From Icerya purchasi (Eukaryota > Arthropoda > Insecta > Hemiptera > Monophlebidae): DNA of 64,000 nt. This document shows, piece after piece, positions 11,737 through 23,900 of the stretch (its first letter is position 1; each line of letters starts with the position of its first letter). The notes beneath the pieces were generated by a model. The model ran no database searches, was not told where the DNA came from, and was given only the letters and a program-made list of their open reading frames with translations. A program made the translations under genes and the position numbers. Location of the stretch: contig CM077115.1 in assembly GCA_039619475.1 (NCBI GenBank), positions 480,822,400-480,886,399 on the forward strand, read 5' to 3'.

Positions 11737-11784
11737 ATATCGCGCGATGATTCTTATCAGATGATATCGCGCGATGATTCTTAT
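11737..11784 (+). repeat. perfect 21-bp direct duplication containing CGCGCG
   Basis: The 21 bases atatcgcgcgatgattcttat (in two parts: atatcgcgcgatg + attcttat) occur at 11,737-11,757 and again at 11,764-11,784 with no mismatch and a 6-base spacer. Each copy contains the palindrome atatcgcgcgat. The function is unknown. Confidence 0.9.
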
Positions 11785-13330
11785 AAAAAGCGACCGATTT
11801 TAATAATGTGTTTGCTTTTTCTTCTTTTTTTACTGTCATTTGGAAGAGAAAACTACAAATATTAAAAAACATTAAAAAAACGAAAAGAGAAAAACATACG
11901 TTAGTGTATTGGCATCGTTAATTTTTATATTTGCATAAAATTATTGCGCGAATTAATTTAAAATATATAGATTATTATGGCTCGTTTCGACGGTAAATTG
12001 TCTAATGAACGATTTAAAACTACCGTTCATTAGTCTGACCACGGTTGAAACTGTTCAGATTTTTATTGTATTTTACTACGTTTTAAATTTGAATTACCAC
12101 CGCGCGTGAGTAAATATTCTAAACATTGCTACAGCGAAATAAACTATCCGTCTGGAGGATAAGTACTGTCCGTTAATTAGGAGAAAACATCAGTAAAAAT
12201 GAAACGGCCGAGTCGGTAATAAACCGCTACGTCATACTGACGGTGAAAAATTTGAAATTCGGTAGTATGACCATTTATTAACATATATTCGCTGAGTGAC
12301 ATGCTCCTTTTTTTTTTTTTTTTTTTCATTTTTTCCTTGGGGACACGTCAACAGTGGAACTTACCGAACGCAGATAAATGCACATTATACAGGATAAAGA
12401 TTAGAAATTGAGGAGATAAAGGAGGCTAACAAAGGAACTATTATATTAGGAAGAAGGAGAATGGCGATGCTTGGTTCAGTTATATTGTAGAATTGAATGG
12501 CTTTTTATTTTTAGACATTGTTAAGCACTAAACGAGGAATTATTTAAAATCCTCAAATTAATGGGCCTATAAAATATTTCACAGGGTCTTAAGTTTTTTT
12601 TTTTTTTTTGTTTTTCTTTATAACAGCGCACACAAAACATTATGATTATAAGGCCCGAGCTATTATTATTTTTTTTTGCAAAAACGATGAATAAAGTCCA
12701 TTCTGATGCATATTTTTAATTAACTCCTTATTCTTATTGTACTTTTTTAAAAGTTAATTTCGGGCAGTTTTCGAAAATTGTTTATGAACAAGAAAAATTG
12801 TCGTTTTTTTCGGTCTTGCTAGCCTGTAGAAAAATAATATACTCGACACATTTTTAAAATTCTGCGTCCCCCAAATGTTTTCGTAAGAATACACAATATA
12901 AAAAGGCGAACAAGCCGATAATAAATTAATTAAGGGCTATAGTTTTTTTTTGTTTTTTTTCTTCGGGCTCATCAAGCGGGGGCATTTATCTAGAAATAAT
13001 TAGAAAAGAATCGGTTATATTTTAATCCGATATAAATTTCGAGTGTAGAGCTCCCTTAAGCAACAACAAACTCTCATGATGAAATTCATAAGCGCAGCTT
13101 ATATATCGCTTTCAAAGTGTCATGGTCATTACATAAACTCATGGCTAGTGTGAAATTTCCTCTTTATTTATCCATAAACATAAGGCTTCCTTCCTTTATA
13201 TTCCGATTACACTTTAATTTTCTCCATGCTAGTTGTTTTCCTTCAAAACTGCTCTTCCCCTCTCATCATTGCCATGGCGACTTATTGTTCTTCCCCTTTC
13301 ATTATTTATCGCTGGTATAATACTTCGAAA
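11785..13330. other. AT-rich intergenic DNA with a short hairpin
   Basis: No gene is seen. A perfect 10-bp inverted repeat ctaatgaacg/cgttcattag (12,002-12,011 and 12,024-12,033) encloses a 12-base loop. There are T-runs near 12,307, 12,595 and 12,945. Confidence 0.4.
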
Positions 13331-13331
13331 A

Positions 13332-14450
13332 TGTAAAGTCTTACAATGGCGAAGCATCAGGGATAATAAAACGCTTTTGAGAATCTATTGCAGCAGCTCA
13401 AAATCAGCATGTGGCGTTAATCTCAGAAAGCTGACTTAAAAATAGTATCGGTTTTAAAATCAGAGGTTATAATAATATTGTCCGGTCAGACCGCGAAGAC
13501 GGATATGCAACAGCCGCTATCCTAATTAGGAACGACATTGCTTATCTCTCCCATAGTTTTCCTCTTCCTATGTCGTCCGCTAATACACATGAACCGAATT
13601 CAGTGATAATTTCCATTTCTAGCTTACTTCCTCATCCTATAAATTTAGTCTCTATTTATGTTCCACTAAATTTTGATCTTAAGAATTTCCCCTTCTAAGC
13701 CTTTTTCAATTCTATTTCAAACCCATTCGTAATCGATGGCGATTGGAATTCTCATTCTTCTCTATGGGGCCATAGACACAACCCAAATGGAGCAATTCTC
13801 GAAGACATAATCTTACCTAACAATCTCATCCTCCTTAACGACGGTTCTTCAACATACTTTAAAAGTCCATCAATAGTCAGCTCTCTTAACTTATCCTTTG
13901 TTTCTCCTAATATTAGTCTTCGCTGCTCCTGGGAAACTTTAAGTGGCACCTGTGGGAGCGATCATGTACCAATAATTATTTCCATCAACAATCTCTCTCT
14001 CTCTTCAATAATCCTTCAGACCTTTATAGGTTTCTTTATGGTATCTTCCGAAAACTGATCGGGCTAAATTTCGCTCTCTAGTTTATTCTTCTATTACAAG
14101 CATTCAATCCAATTTAAGTCCAATACAACAATACAGTTCATTTTCTAATGCTATTCTTTCAGCACTTTGTCATCTCCTTCGGTTCATAATTCTGCGAGAA
14201 AGAAGCATCGAAATACCTCTTCTTTATGGTGGAATAACGATTGTAAAATAGCTCCAATGTACGGCATCCTATAACATCTTTCGCTTTTGTCCATCTTTGT
14301 CTAATTTTCTCGCTCATAAAAGGGCTAACGCGAGAGCTAGGTATACTGCCAAGAAAAATTCTCGGAGGAAATTCTGTTCATCTTTTTTCCGAACCTCTTC
14401 TCTGTTTAAGGTCTGGGAAATGGCTAAATCGTTTAGAGACCCACAGTACA
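13332..14450 (+). pseudogene. LINE ORF2 fragment: endonuclease plus linker (I/Jockey group)
   Basis: This is a decayed piece of a non-LTR retrotransposon ORF2 carrying the APE-type endonuclease that nicks target DNA. In changing frames one can follow VLQWRSIRDNK (EN start, about 13,340), ALISES.LKNSI (conserved Glu region), FKIRGYNNIVRSDREDGYATAA, VIDGDWNSHSSLWG (catalytic Asp/Asn region, about 13,730), NNLILLNDGSSTYF, and CSWETLSGTCGSDHVPIII (final Asp-His pair, about 13,925-13,980). After the EN comes SLWWNNDCK (about 14,218) and then the Lys/Arg-rich linker RARYTAKKNSRRKFCSSFF...LFKVWEMAKSFRDP, which precedes the RT in this group. There are in-frame stops and frameshifts. The fragment ends abruptly at about 14,450, where a LINE on the other strand begins. 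RNase H-bearing I/Loa-like elements such as the one at 50.5 kb are possible relatives. Confidence 0.85.
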
Positions 14451-14454
14451 ATTG

Positions 14455-15400
14455 CTCATCTGGCTCCAATCCCTCTAAAGACCAACTTGTCTCGCTTTTC
14501 CTTTCCACCTTTCCCGTCAATATATTCTGCAGTAATCTGTACTTCGGCCCACGCGTCACATGGCCGAAGCATTCTATTTTTCTTCTTTTGACAATGTCGA
14601 TCAGGCTCCTTTTCTTTTCTCATCGTCTGTAGTACCTCAGAGTTTGTCTTCTTTTTGGTCCACGGGATCCTGAGTAAGCGTCTATAACACCAAACCCCAA
14701 AGGCTTCTAATCTGTGAAATGTTCTGGACGTTAATGTCCACGTTTCACCACCATAATACCGACCAGACATAGCATTTCAGAGTTCTGAATCTTAAATCAA
14801 GGTCCAAGTCATGAGCTGTGAGTGTCTTCTTCATTTTTATGAAGGCAGAACGCGCTTGCTCAATGCGACATCTAATTTCTCCGTCCGGGTCATCATATTT
14901 ATTAATCCAGGCACCGAGGTATTTTTGTATTAATCGACTTGTTCTGGTCTGCCATTGTTTATCACTATGTCGATAGGGTGTGGGTCGTTTGAGATGGCCA
15001 TATTACCTTCGTTTTCTTCACGTTAATTACCAGTCCATATTTATTGTATACTTTTTCCACCGCTTTTGTTAATATAGTTAGGTCTTCTGCACTTTCAGCC
15101 ATTAAAACTGTGTCGTCCGCATATCTATTGATATTTTCACCGCCGATTTTAACACCTTCTTCTCTGTCATCAAGGGCTTTTTTGAAGGCCTTTTCCGCGT
15201 ATATATTAAACAACAAAGGAGACAATATACATTTTGCCTTACTCCCTGTTCAATACTAATTGGATCTGAAATTTTGTTGTTTTCTAATGAGATTATTGCG
15301 TTTTGGTGTAAGTAAAGGTTTTTTTTTATTATACGCTTATCCGCTTCATCTAGGCCAATAGTGTCGAGTATTTGGAACAATTTGTCATTACTCGGTCAAA
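14455..15400 (-). pseudogene. RTE-like LINE reverse transcriptase fragment
   Basis: The 3' part of a non-LTR reverse transcriptase, read on the minus strand. From about 15,380 it shows ILDTIGLDEADKRIIKKNLY, then IEQGVRQ (RT motif B region), SPLLFNIYAEKAFKKALDDR, the catalytic block RYADDTVLMAESAEDL (about 15,100), YGLVINVKKTKV, YGGETWTLTSRTFHRLEAFG.WCYRRLLRI (about 14,680-14,760) and YRLLQNILTGKVE near 14,520. These blocks belong to the endonuclease-RT type often annotated as RTE/BovB-like in insects. Frames shift at least three times, so it is a pseudogene. The endonuclease and the 5' half are missing beyond 15,400. Its 3' end abuts the plus-strand LINE fragment at about 14,450. The exact clade is inferred from remembered motifs. 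Confidence 0.85.
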
Positions 15401-16200
15401 AGATGGTTTATAGGTCGTATTTTAATTTAAAACGTCCGCGCGCATTATTAGAGGCGTTATTCAGATACGAACCGATGACGCGATCGGGAGAATTTTAGTT
15501 TATTTACGAAATTTGCGAAGTCAAAATCAAGCTTAAGTGAGGCCAATCGGTTTTTATTAAAAAGTAAGCTGCTGTCGGAAACGTTTACGTTCTCCGTATT
15601 CCTGCTTTTGAATAATACTATTCGAGAACTGTATTACGAGTATAGTTTGAAGATAATGAGCGAGGACTGTTTTTCGCCTTTTCGGATAATTCGTAGCCAT
15701 GGATATTGGGGATCGTTTCGCAAATTGCGTAACGAAAAAGCGTTACAACATAATTTACATTTACATTATAGTGAACAAATTTATTCAACTTGAAATCAAT
15801 AGTTTTTTTATGTCGCTACTAAAATTATCTAAAAGATATATGTGTCACAGTATACTTCCGTATGATAAACCGGTTTGACCTTTTTCGTTCGTTTCCGCCT
15901 CCCCCTCACTTGTCTTCTTTGATCGTCTTCTTGTAATGCAGAATAAAAAAAAAAAAAACTTCATGTTTTTGATCGGGTTAACGATGGGGTATAACACTAA
16001 TCGGCAAAATTACCTCGTAATCCATGTTTATTTCCGTTCAAAACGTCCACGTTCTTTGCATTCTTGTTTTGCTTTGAATTCGCGATATCTCAATTCGAGC
16101 AAAATGAATGAGAGTGGGGGGGGGGGTAAATTTTTAAATCTGCTGAGCATTTTTTAATAAGATATAAGTTACTAGCAGAAAAAGATTACTAAATGAAATG
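15400..16200. other. intergenic DNA, no gene seen
   Basis: AT-rich DNA with a short A-run near 15,947 and a G-run near 16,117. No recognisable coding or RNA feature. Confidence 0.4.
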
Positions 16201-16202
16201 TT

Positions 16203-16648
16203 AATAAAATGCTTTTTTACAAAAAATAAATACCGATATTTGAAGGTTTATTATAAAAATTTAAAAATGCACTAAAAAGTAAAAAATAATTACTCCCGAT
16301 AAAATATATATATATATATATATCAGAGTGATATAACACCTTAAGTGGTGATATCTCGTAATTCTTATACAACATTAATTTTTTGGAGTTGGCATCAAAT
16401 TCATATTAAAAGAATAATTAAAAACTGCATTAAATGTTGATTAAATTGTTTCTAACATGAATTTAATTTCAACTCCAAAAAATTAATGTTGTATAAGAAT
16501 TACGATAATGTCATTTTAAGTTATATCACTCTGATATATATATATATTTTATCGGGAGTAATTATTTTTTATTTTTTAGTGCATTTTTAAATTTTTATAA
16601 TAAACCTTCAAGTATCGGTATGTATTTTTTGTAAAAAAGCATTTTATT
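16203..16648. repeat. long near-perfect inverted repeat (family F, best copy)
   Basis: The left arm (16,203-16,410) and right arm (16,451-16,648) are reverse complements over about 200 bp, with a loop of about 40 bases. Matching blocks include 'aataaaatgcttttttac' with 'gtaaaaaagcattttatt', a TA tract beside 'atcagagtgatataa', and 'aacattaattttttggagtt' with 'aactccaaaaaattaatgtt'. A few indels occur near the 'cttaagtggtg' block. There is no coding capacity. It resembles a foldback or MITE-like element; a transcript through it would form a long hairpin. Confidence 0.9.
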
Positions 16649-17060
16649 TTTTACTTTTTAGTGCATTTTTATTCAATTAAATTAAAACATTTATTTCCAC
16701 GGTAAAAACACCAAAAGCTACATTTCCATGGTAATTTGGCAAATTTATAGTATTTTAAGTCAATAAATCTAATCCGACGGTGAAAACAATCATGAATGAA
16801 AAGCATCCAAAAAGCTTCAATCTCCCGCATTACTATTAAGGATAACTCAAAAACTATCGGTCAGACCTTGATCAAATTTAAATGAGACCACATGACAAAC
16901 ACCACCTTTCAAATTAAAGAAGAATCATCAAAATCGGTTCATCTAGAAGAAAGTTCTGTGGTAACACACATAAAAATAAAAAAATAAATAAATAAAAAAA
17001 ACAAAAAACAGTCGAATTGAATACCTCCTCCTTTTTTGAAGTCGGTTAAAAAAAACTGGT
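16649..17060 (+). repeat. family F downstream module / LINE-like 3' tail
   Basis: This continues the palindrome. 'actttttagtgcatttt' is repeated once more, then 'tttccacggtaaaaacacc', 'ttccatggtaatttggcaaa' and 'gtattttaagtcaa' follow, all seen again near 34.2 kb. The end, with 'catcaaaatcggttcat' and 'tgaagtcggttaaaaa', is a tail I recognise from widespread insect interspersed repeats, probably the 3' end of a LINE or an element that borrows it. The class assignment is from memory and uncertain. Confidence 0.6.
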
Positions 17061-17064
17061 CTTT

Positions 17065-17740
17065 GCGAAGTAGTTCGTAGCAAGCGTGCTTATAAAATAA
17101 TTCTTATTCAAAAGGGTGTCCGAAGAATAACGGTACCTTTCTGGTTATTAAAATTTTCAGTTTAACAGTAAAAGGATTTTTCGGTGTTAAACAATTTGCT
17201 TTTTCCATAGAAATCTGAAATAGCATGTTCATTTTTCTATTACCGTCAATGCCCGTTTCATCCCCCTCTTCTTTTTACTTTTATTATTCTAGGTTCTTTC
17301 CGTCTGCTATCTCTGAGTCCGCGCTTCTTCCTTTTCCGAGTTTTTGGTCTAATATTCGTGCAAACGTTAAAAAAAAAAAGAAAAAAACACGCTGTATATT
17401 GGGTATGCTTCTTACTGAAAACGTTCGGTATGGATATTAAGAGCACACTTCGAATCTTTAATCATTACGGTGCAGATGACCACACATGTCGTCATCGGAT
17501 CTGGAGAACACGCAATAAGTAATACATATATATCTATCGCGATGTTCGTTGTAATTTAATTAAGAATGTAGTGAAGCGTTGAAAGTTTAGCGGAACATTA
17601 ATGCTTTTCACATAGATTTGTCCTTGAAACGATCGTGTACGGTCTTCTATAGAAATTTCACCTGTACCAGAAAGATGATCTGTTGGTAGTTCAAACGGAG
17701 AGCACTCTTTTGTATGTATACGGGTGAAAAATGTTCGTTT
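17065..17740. other. intergenic DNA, no gene seen
   Basis: Nothing recognisable. Frames are short and low in complexity. Confidence 0.4.
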
Positions 17741-18620
17741 TCATTACTCGCGGAATTTTTAATCGGCATTCGCAGCTTCGTCCGCCGAAGCATCCGCGTT
17801 CGAAGGAACGGTTTTGTCGCCGGCTAGTTTTAATTAAAATCCCGACGACACGACGCTATTAACATCGGACGTTCGGCGACGTTTGCTTCAAAGTGGACTG
17901 CCAATTGCGCGCATTATCATCCGTAATCGACGACAATGCGGAAAACGTTTCTTGCTCGCTACTCCCCGGGGAGCGGAAAAAACTGCGAACCGAGCTTTTA
18001 CCTTCGCAGGCGCCGTCCTCGTCCTCATGCTGGTCGCGGGCGAGGTCGGATTAGCAGCGGTACGCGGTGGGGGGGGGGACTAAGGTGCGGCTGGCGCGAT
18101 TAAAGAAGCGGGAGCCTTTAAAAAGCTCGCTGCACTCGGTTCTTCTGGAAGCTGCTATTTAATGAGAGGAATCAAAAGCTTACTGTTGCTAGGCCGGCGG
18201 CTCGGAGAACAGGACCGAATTTACAATCATACACGTTCGAACGGTTAACCCTTTTCGTCGACAACTCTTCCGTCTCGGTCGCTCGCACCTGCGATCCGAA
18301 CGCGCGTCTTCCGATCCGCTCGCCGATAGCAGTCGCGCCGTTTTTATCGGCAAGGCTCGGAGTTGCTCGCGCGCAAGATTCTTCTCGTTCTCGTCGTTGT
18401 TCACTTGTTAAGCGAATAATTAGCTAATGTGATTAGCCGAAAACTCAATATTCCAGTACTTCACCCTGCCGAGAACAGATCATTCGCTTCTCATCTTTGT
18501 TTTTTAACTCGCCCCGAACCTCCGCGCCTCCTCACCGCCACCGCATTCCTTCGCTCTTTTTTCCCGCGCCGAAACAAAGGCCGACTTCTTTCTCTGTCGC
18601 GCGTGTTGTTGATTTTTCTT
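17740..18620. other. CpG-rich island, no exon proven
   Basis: Markedly GC/CpG-rich compared with its flanks, with short frames on both strands that carry no domain. A G-run lies near 18,069-18,078. It could be an unannotated promoter or exon region or conserved non-coding DNA. I see no splice-framed coding sequence. Confidence 0.35.
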
Positions 18621-18629
18621 CTTCCAACG

Positions 18630-18717
18630 ACGACAACAACGACAACAACAACAACAATAACGACAACGATGATGATGACAATAATAGTAATTATTATCAT
18701 TATCATTATTACTATTA

Positions 18718-18764
<47 letters not shown>

Positions 18765-18779
18765 GTTGTTATCTTTATT
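18630..18779. repeat. triplet-repeat tract (AAC/GAT/TTA-type)
   Basis: About 150 bp that moves from GAC/AAC triplets through GAT to a run of about 16 ATT triplets. The Asn, Asp, Ile or Val runs predicted here are repeat artefacts and not protein. Confidence 0.9.
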
Positions 18780-20460
18780 GTCTTTCGTAACAGTCAAAAG
18801 CAGAATCGAACTTCTTTCCCCACACATCTTCTCCTTCGGTTGCTAGCACACATACGCCGCTGCCGCAACAAAAGCCCACCAGCACACACCATCTCTTTCA
18901 GCGTGATCAACTCTCATCGCCGTTTTTTAGATGATACCTCTTCGATAAAACAGCAGCTCTCGTTCTCTATCTCTTAGTATTTCTCTCTGTCAGGGTCGAA
19001 TTTTAACACCTTCTTCTTCCGTTATTTCCTTTATTCTAATTTCCATTTTCGACAACCCTTTCGAACTCGTCATCTCATCTGTCGCTATAGCTGCTGGCAC
19101 CTGGCAGTGCCGCTTGCCTTTGTCCCTCCTTCTCTTCTCTTTCTAAAGAAAACGGCCCGAAAATCGTGGTAATTACACCTCTCTACAAAGAGCGCGAGCC
19201 ACTCGTCGTTCCAAAGACAACATACGAGTTTCTTTCTTCCTCGTTCTTTCTGTTTGCATTCTTTCCGCACACTGCTCCCGCCCGGCCGCCCTCAGTGTCG
19301 GCGGTCGGGCGGGAAATAATTTTAATTTTCATCATCAGTATCCATTGATTTTGCATCAGGAACGACGCGTTCCGTGAAACTTCTTAATCCGCTACTAGCC
19401 GGTTTTTGTATAAATTTACCGCTCCGTTTCTCACTCGCTCTCTCTTTCACTCTCTTTACGTGTGTCTGCTATTCGAGTTATTTCGCCCGAAATTGTTAAT
19501 TTTATTTAATCATCCCTTCGTCCGACTTCAGAACTCGCTGCTTCATGCCCGCACCAGCGACTTTGCTAATACGACCGCGTTTCTCCTATAGCATTTTGTG
19601 CCATTGTTGTCTTTCCATTTTCTATCCCACTAAAAGCTCTTTAATACATACGCGGAGCGTTGCTCCCCTCTTTTATCAGCGTTCCGATCGGAAACTAATT
19701 CGATTAGTTTTTACTTAAAGCAATCTCCTCTCTTTCTCTTCTTTCTTTCTCATTTTTTCCCCTTCTTCTTTTTATTTCTTTATAATTCAATTAATTCGGT
19801 TTACTAATTAAAATTACAAAATATCACACGTAAGAAAATATCTGCGAAGAATAATGTGAATCGACAAATATTTTAGAACCGAAAAACACTCCCCTCTAAA
19901 AACAAACCACGATTTCTTTTTTTTCTTATTATTACTACTATTTATAATCGTTTTTGCTACATTTTTTATTTAATAATGCGTCACGTATTTGACATCTCGG
20001 AGTAGTTGCAAAAACAGAGTGAAAGTAAATTTTTCACTTAAAATTCGCTTCCACTATAAACTGAAAGTCCGTCTATATACAATCTCTTCATATAGAATTA
20101 CTTTCAACGATAGAGCCTTTTCGAAATTTGTAGTAGAAATTTTTTTTGTTTTATCTTTTTCGCAAAAACTATTTTTACAATTGTCTTCTGCATTTCGAAG
20201 CTTCTAATCGGAATTCGGAACGTTCAAAAGGTAGGGTAAAAAAGGAATTAATCGGTACAATTTATCGCCGGCCAGTTAGAAATATTTTACGTTTAGACAT
20301 TTTCCTTTTTCACGGTAGTGTTCTTTTAATCTCACCGTATTCGAATGAAAGTTTTTGAAAGAAAAAGTAACACCGAAATAAAAAATAATTCTCGATAGAC
20401 GAATGATATTATAGGCTAAAGTGCGAATTAAACACAGAAATTCTTCGAAACGCTTTAAAT
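18780..20460. other. pyrimidine-rich intergenic DNA
   Basis: C/T-rich sequence with CpGs to about 19,780, then AT-rich DNA. No gene is recognised. Confidence 0.35.
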
Positions 20461-20467
20461 AAAATAT

Positions 20468-20488
20468 AATATATATATATATATATAT
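20468..20488. repeat. (TA)n microsatellite
   Basis: About ten TA units between AT-rich flanks. Confidence 0.9.
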
Positions 20489-20774
20489 CGAAAACGCTTT
20501 CAGTTTTTCTCCATAACCTCCCGGTTAAAAAACATGCAATCTCAACGGCATAACTCTTTCTATAGCATTAGACAGAGTTATCCCTTTATATCGGTTCACA
20601 CTCGGAATTCTAAAACGAAAATGTATAATTTTTGATAGCGCATCGTTTAGAAGTTCACTAATTCCAGCATGTAAAGCCCTCGTAAGATTTCGAAATATGA
20701 AAAAGTAAGTCGCATATATCCTCGATAAGGTATCACGGATTGTGTAATTAAGTTTTTCATAATGTACCAAGTCC

Positions 20775-20960
20775 AACGGTATTAATAAGAGTCGCGAGTT
20801 CCTTTCTACTTGGGATCCGCGCCTTTACTTTCCCCACCAGGTAACTTTCCGGTATGAGCAATATTTAATTTCAGATCGGATTTATTCCTCGGAAGATCCG
20901 GAACGAGGCAAATCTCGATAACCTATGAAACCTCTGGCTTTCTAGAGCTGCTACGTAAAT
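20775..20960 (-). repeat. tRNA-derived SINE, copy 4
   Basis: On the minus strand the order is 'agaggtttcataggttatcg' (B-box-like), 'ctcgttccggatc', 'atctgaaattaaatattg', 'ctcatacc', a 'ggaaagtaaagg' block and 'gtagaaaggaactcgcg'. The 3' half of the family ('cagatccattagg...') is absent, so the copy is 3'-truncated. The A-box is not clear. Confidence 0.75.
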
Positions 20961-20964
20961 TTTA

Positions 20965-23900
20965 AAATTGCTCTATATACATACATCACCCTGCCATCTA
21001 GCTTCCGCGAAGATCGACAGCGGAGAAGCTCTTCTTTAGAACGAAGACGAGATTTAGTCATTTTTTAGGGGTCGCAAAACGCAAATATACGATATAAAAA
21101 ATAAATGCTTAAGCTACGAATTTAATAAATACCAACGCATACACACATTGGAATACGGGAACCAGTTATTAACCGCCGTATACAATACGGCTGCGGAGTT
21201 ATAATATAGCCCCGTCTAATCGGGGTACCATGGAGCACTATAAAAATAAGCGAGAACACCCGTATACACACCCTTTAAGGATCTCCTAAATGGGACTGCT
21301 GGCTTTTTTAAACAATCGACCAAACAGAATGCGCGAAGATGAATAAGATGAATAAGATGAAATGTAGGTAACAATTAAATTCTCTCCACCGAACTTCACT
21401 TTCTGCTGAAATAAATGCGGTATCGATTATAATCGTTAGCAAATAATCAACCCCGATCAATACACAGATTCTCTTTCGGCCATAAGATTAACTTAATCCG
21501 TCCTCCGCGCAACGCTAACCGCATTGCAGTTAAACAAATAGCACGTAACACTTATGTGGATCGCAAACCACTTGCAGATAAAAGAGAAGTAAGGTAGCGA
21601 AGGATTATACCGGTACCATCAATATCCGCTTAAAAGGTTTCTAACACGATATCAAACGGAAAATTGTATTCATCGCTGGCGACACTCTGAAGTGTACAAG
21701 CAGCTAAATGCCGATGGGAGGAAAATTTACGAAAAATGTTTTTTCGTCGTATATCGGTGGTCTCTTACGTACACAGAGCTGACTGCTTAAAGGGTGTGTT
21801 GCTTTGTCCACGTTGTGACACTTAGACCTCATCGATTTGGTAAATTCCCATCGGGGAAAGCTACAGTTAAATCGGATCCCAACAATCCAGATTAAAAACA
21901 ATATAGCCTAGACGCTATTAAAACGATCCGATTTCAGGTTGTTCGTGCGGGTATTAGCTTTTTTCATTATATGCACACATTTTTGCTTTCACACAACATT
22001 CCAACTTATCTATACAGTTTCGACCCTATAGATCACTGTTGATTAGTCGGCAGAAACGAATTTCATCTAGGCCAGACTGGGGTCCTCTTAATTGTGGATG
22101 CGGCCACACCGCCTCAGCACAAACCGCGTTTTAATACTCGTAGTAATGATAACAGCACCCATTTTTGAGACAATACAGTCATATTATTTTACTAATGCTT
22201 TCTTCGACTATCCGTTTTTGGGTTTTTTGTTTGTTTGTCATACTCTGACCTAGCACCGAACAGTTTAGAAGTCTCCTTAATTTGTCATCTTCCTAAAGGG
22301 CAGTGTGGGCTTTTCTTAATTGTAGTGGTGGCTGGTTAGCACAATTTCTATTCAGTACTACAGTATCGCACGTAGCCGAAACTTAACTATCGTTTGCGAC
22401 CATCATGCATTCTTCATGTAGCTCACTTCCAGTCAGTGTTCTAACTATCGGTAATTTCTTTCATTTCGCGTGCATCAATTCTACTATTTTGCTCTCAGTT
22501 GTTTTCGTACTTTACGCTTAATATTTCACCGTGTCCATTTTACGCGTTCTTTTATGGGCCGGTTTGCTGTCCTTCACCCATACACCCACACGCAACAAAA
22601 AGGCTATTTCTTGTTTTCTTTTTAGCAAAAATTAAATTCCAAAAGGAGATCGACCAACTTCGAATTACCTCGATCGCCCTATTGCGGATCATGAAAACAT
22701 AATCGATTTTTATCATTTATAAAAAAAGCTGGACTACTGAACATCCTTTCGAGCGATAAATTTTTCTGTGACTTCAACCGCATCCTCTTTGAATGTCTAT
22801 TAACTGAACGTTCTATTTTTATTCTCGCGGGCTCTAATATTTAGGCTTCCTACATTCTATTTTGCTTCTTTTACTTCGTCGTTTCCATCCCTCCCCTCAT
22901 GTGTCAATCTTTGATCGAAAATTATTTTTTCTCCGTATTGTTTTTCTGCGCGACTGTTGATGTGTCCGAAAAAAAAACAAAAAAAAAAAAAAACAAAAAC
23001 AAAAAGAATAAGAAAATAAATAGGCTATACAGTTCAATCGTTTTCTTCTTCGTCCTACTTTATTACCTTTTTCGATCGTTCACCTATTCCCGCGTATACG
23101 ATATTTCGTTATAAACAACTGAACGAGGTGGTACACAGTAGTCCCACACTACAAAATTCCACCTCGGTCGCGAGTGCATAACTAACGCTCTATTTTTTTT
23201 TTTTGTTTTTATTTCTGAAGTGTGTCAAATTTTTTTGCATTTTTATTTTTTTTCGTTAAAAATCATTTTCGTTACAAACAGCGAAATAACGATTTAGTAA
23301 AATTCAAACCAGCCCGTAATTTCTGAATTTCAAGAATTCGCTTCTGTAACCTTTCCAACGATTAATTAACGAAAGTTGGTTATAAAGAAAAATATAATAA
23401 TAATAATAATAATAATAATAAAATTAAAATAAAAAGGAAAAAAAAAGGAAAAAAAAAAGGAAAAAAAAGAAGATTTCTCATAAAGGAGCTGCTGCCAGCT
23501 ATTATTATGTTGCAGAATTTTAAAACCTCGCGTATTGTGCTATCTTCGGTCGTCGATGTGTCTTTGTTCGAGAATAGAACGTACAATGCGGACGACGATG
23601 CAACAAGGTGGCGGTCTCGCGCTATGTGTGTTATGCTGCATGGGTTTCGAAAATAAATCATAGGCGAGCATTTGGCGTTTTTTGAATGCCACTACTTTTT
23701 TCACTGTTAAAATCGGCTAGCACCTGCGGAGCCGGTACAGGGGCAGCGACGTTGCGACAATTTCGGGTGAGCTGATAGAGTGGACTAGAACACGCGTTTA
23801 TAAATAATTATCACTGTGTAGTAACGTTTAGTTGGCAATCTAGACACGGAGGCAAAAAACAACAACGCGTACAGACATTTTCTATGCTGGTCGTAAATCC

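Noticed and set aside
13752..13949. Minus-strand frame of 65 codons over the LINE endonuclease
   Set aside because: Opposite-strand shadow of the plus-strand endonuclease.
18429..18977. 182-codon plus-strand frame and two overlapping frames with Thr/Ile/Asn runs
   Set aside because: The runs come from a triplet microsatellite, and the flanks show no conserved motif.
21238..21260. TATAAAAA box-like string
   Set aside because: AT-rich DNA gives many chance TATA boxes, and no initiator or downstream gene is seen.
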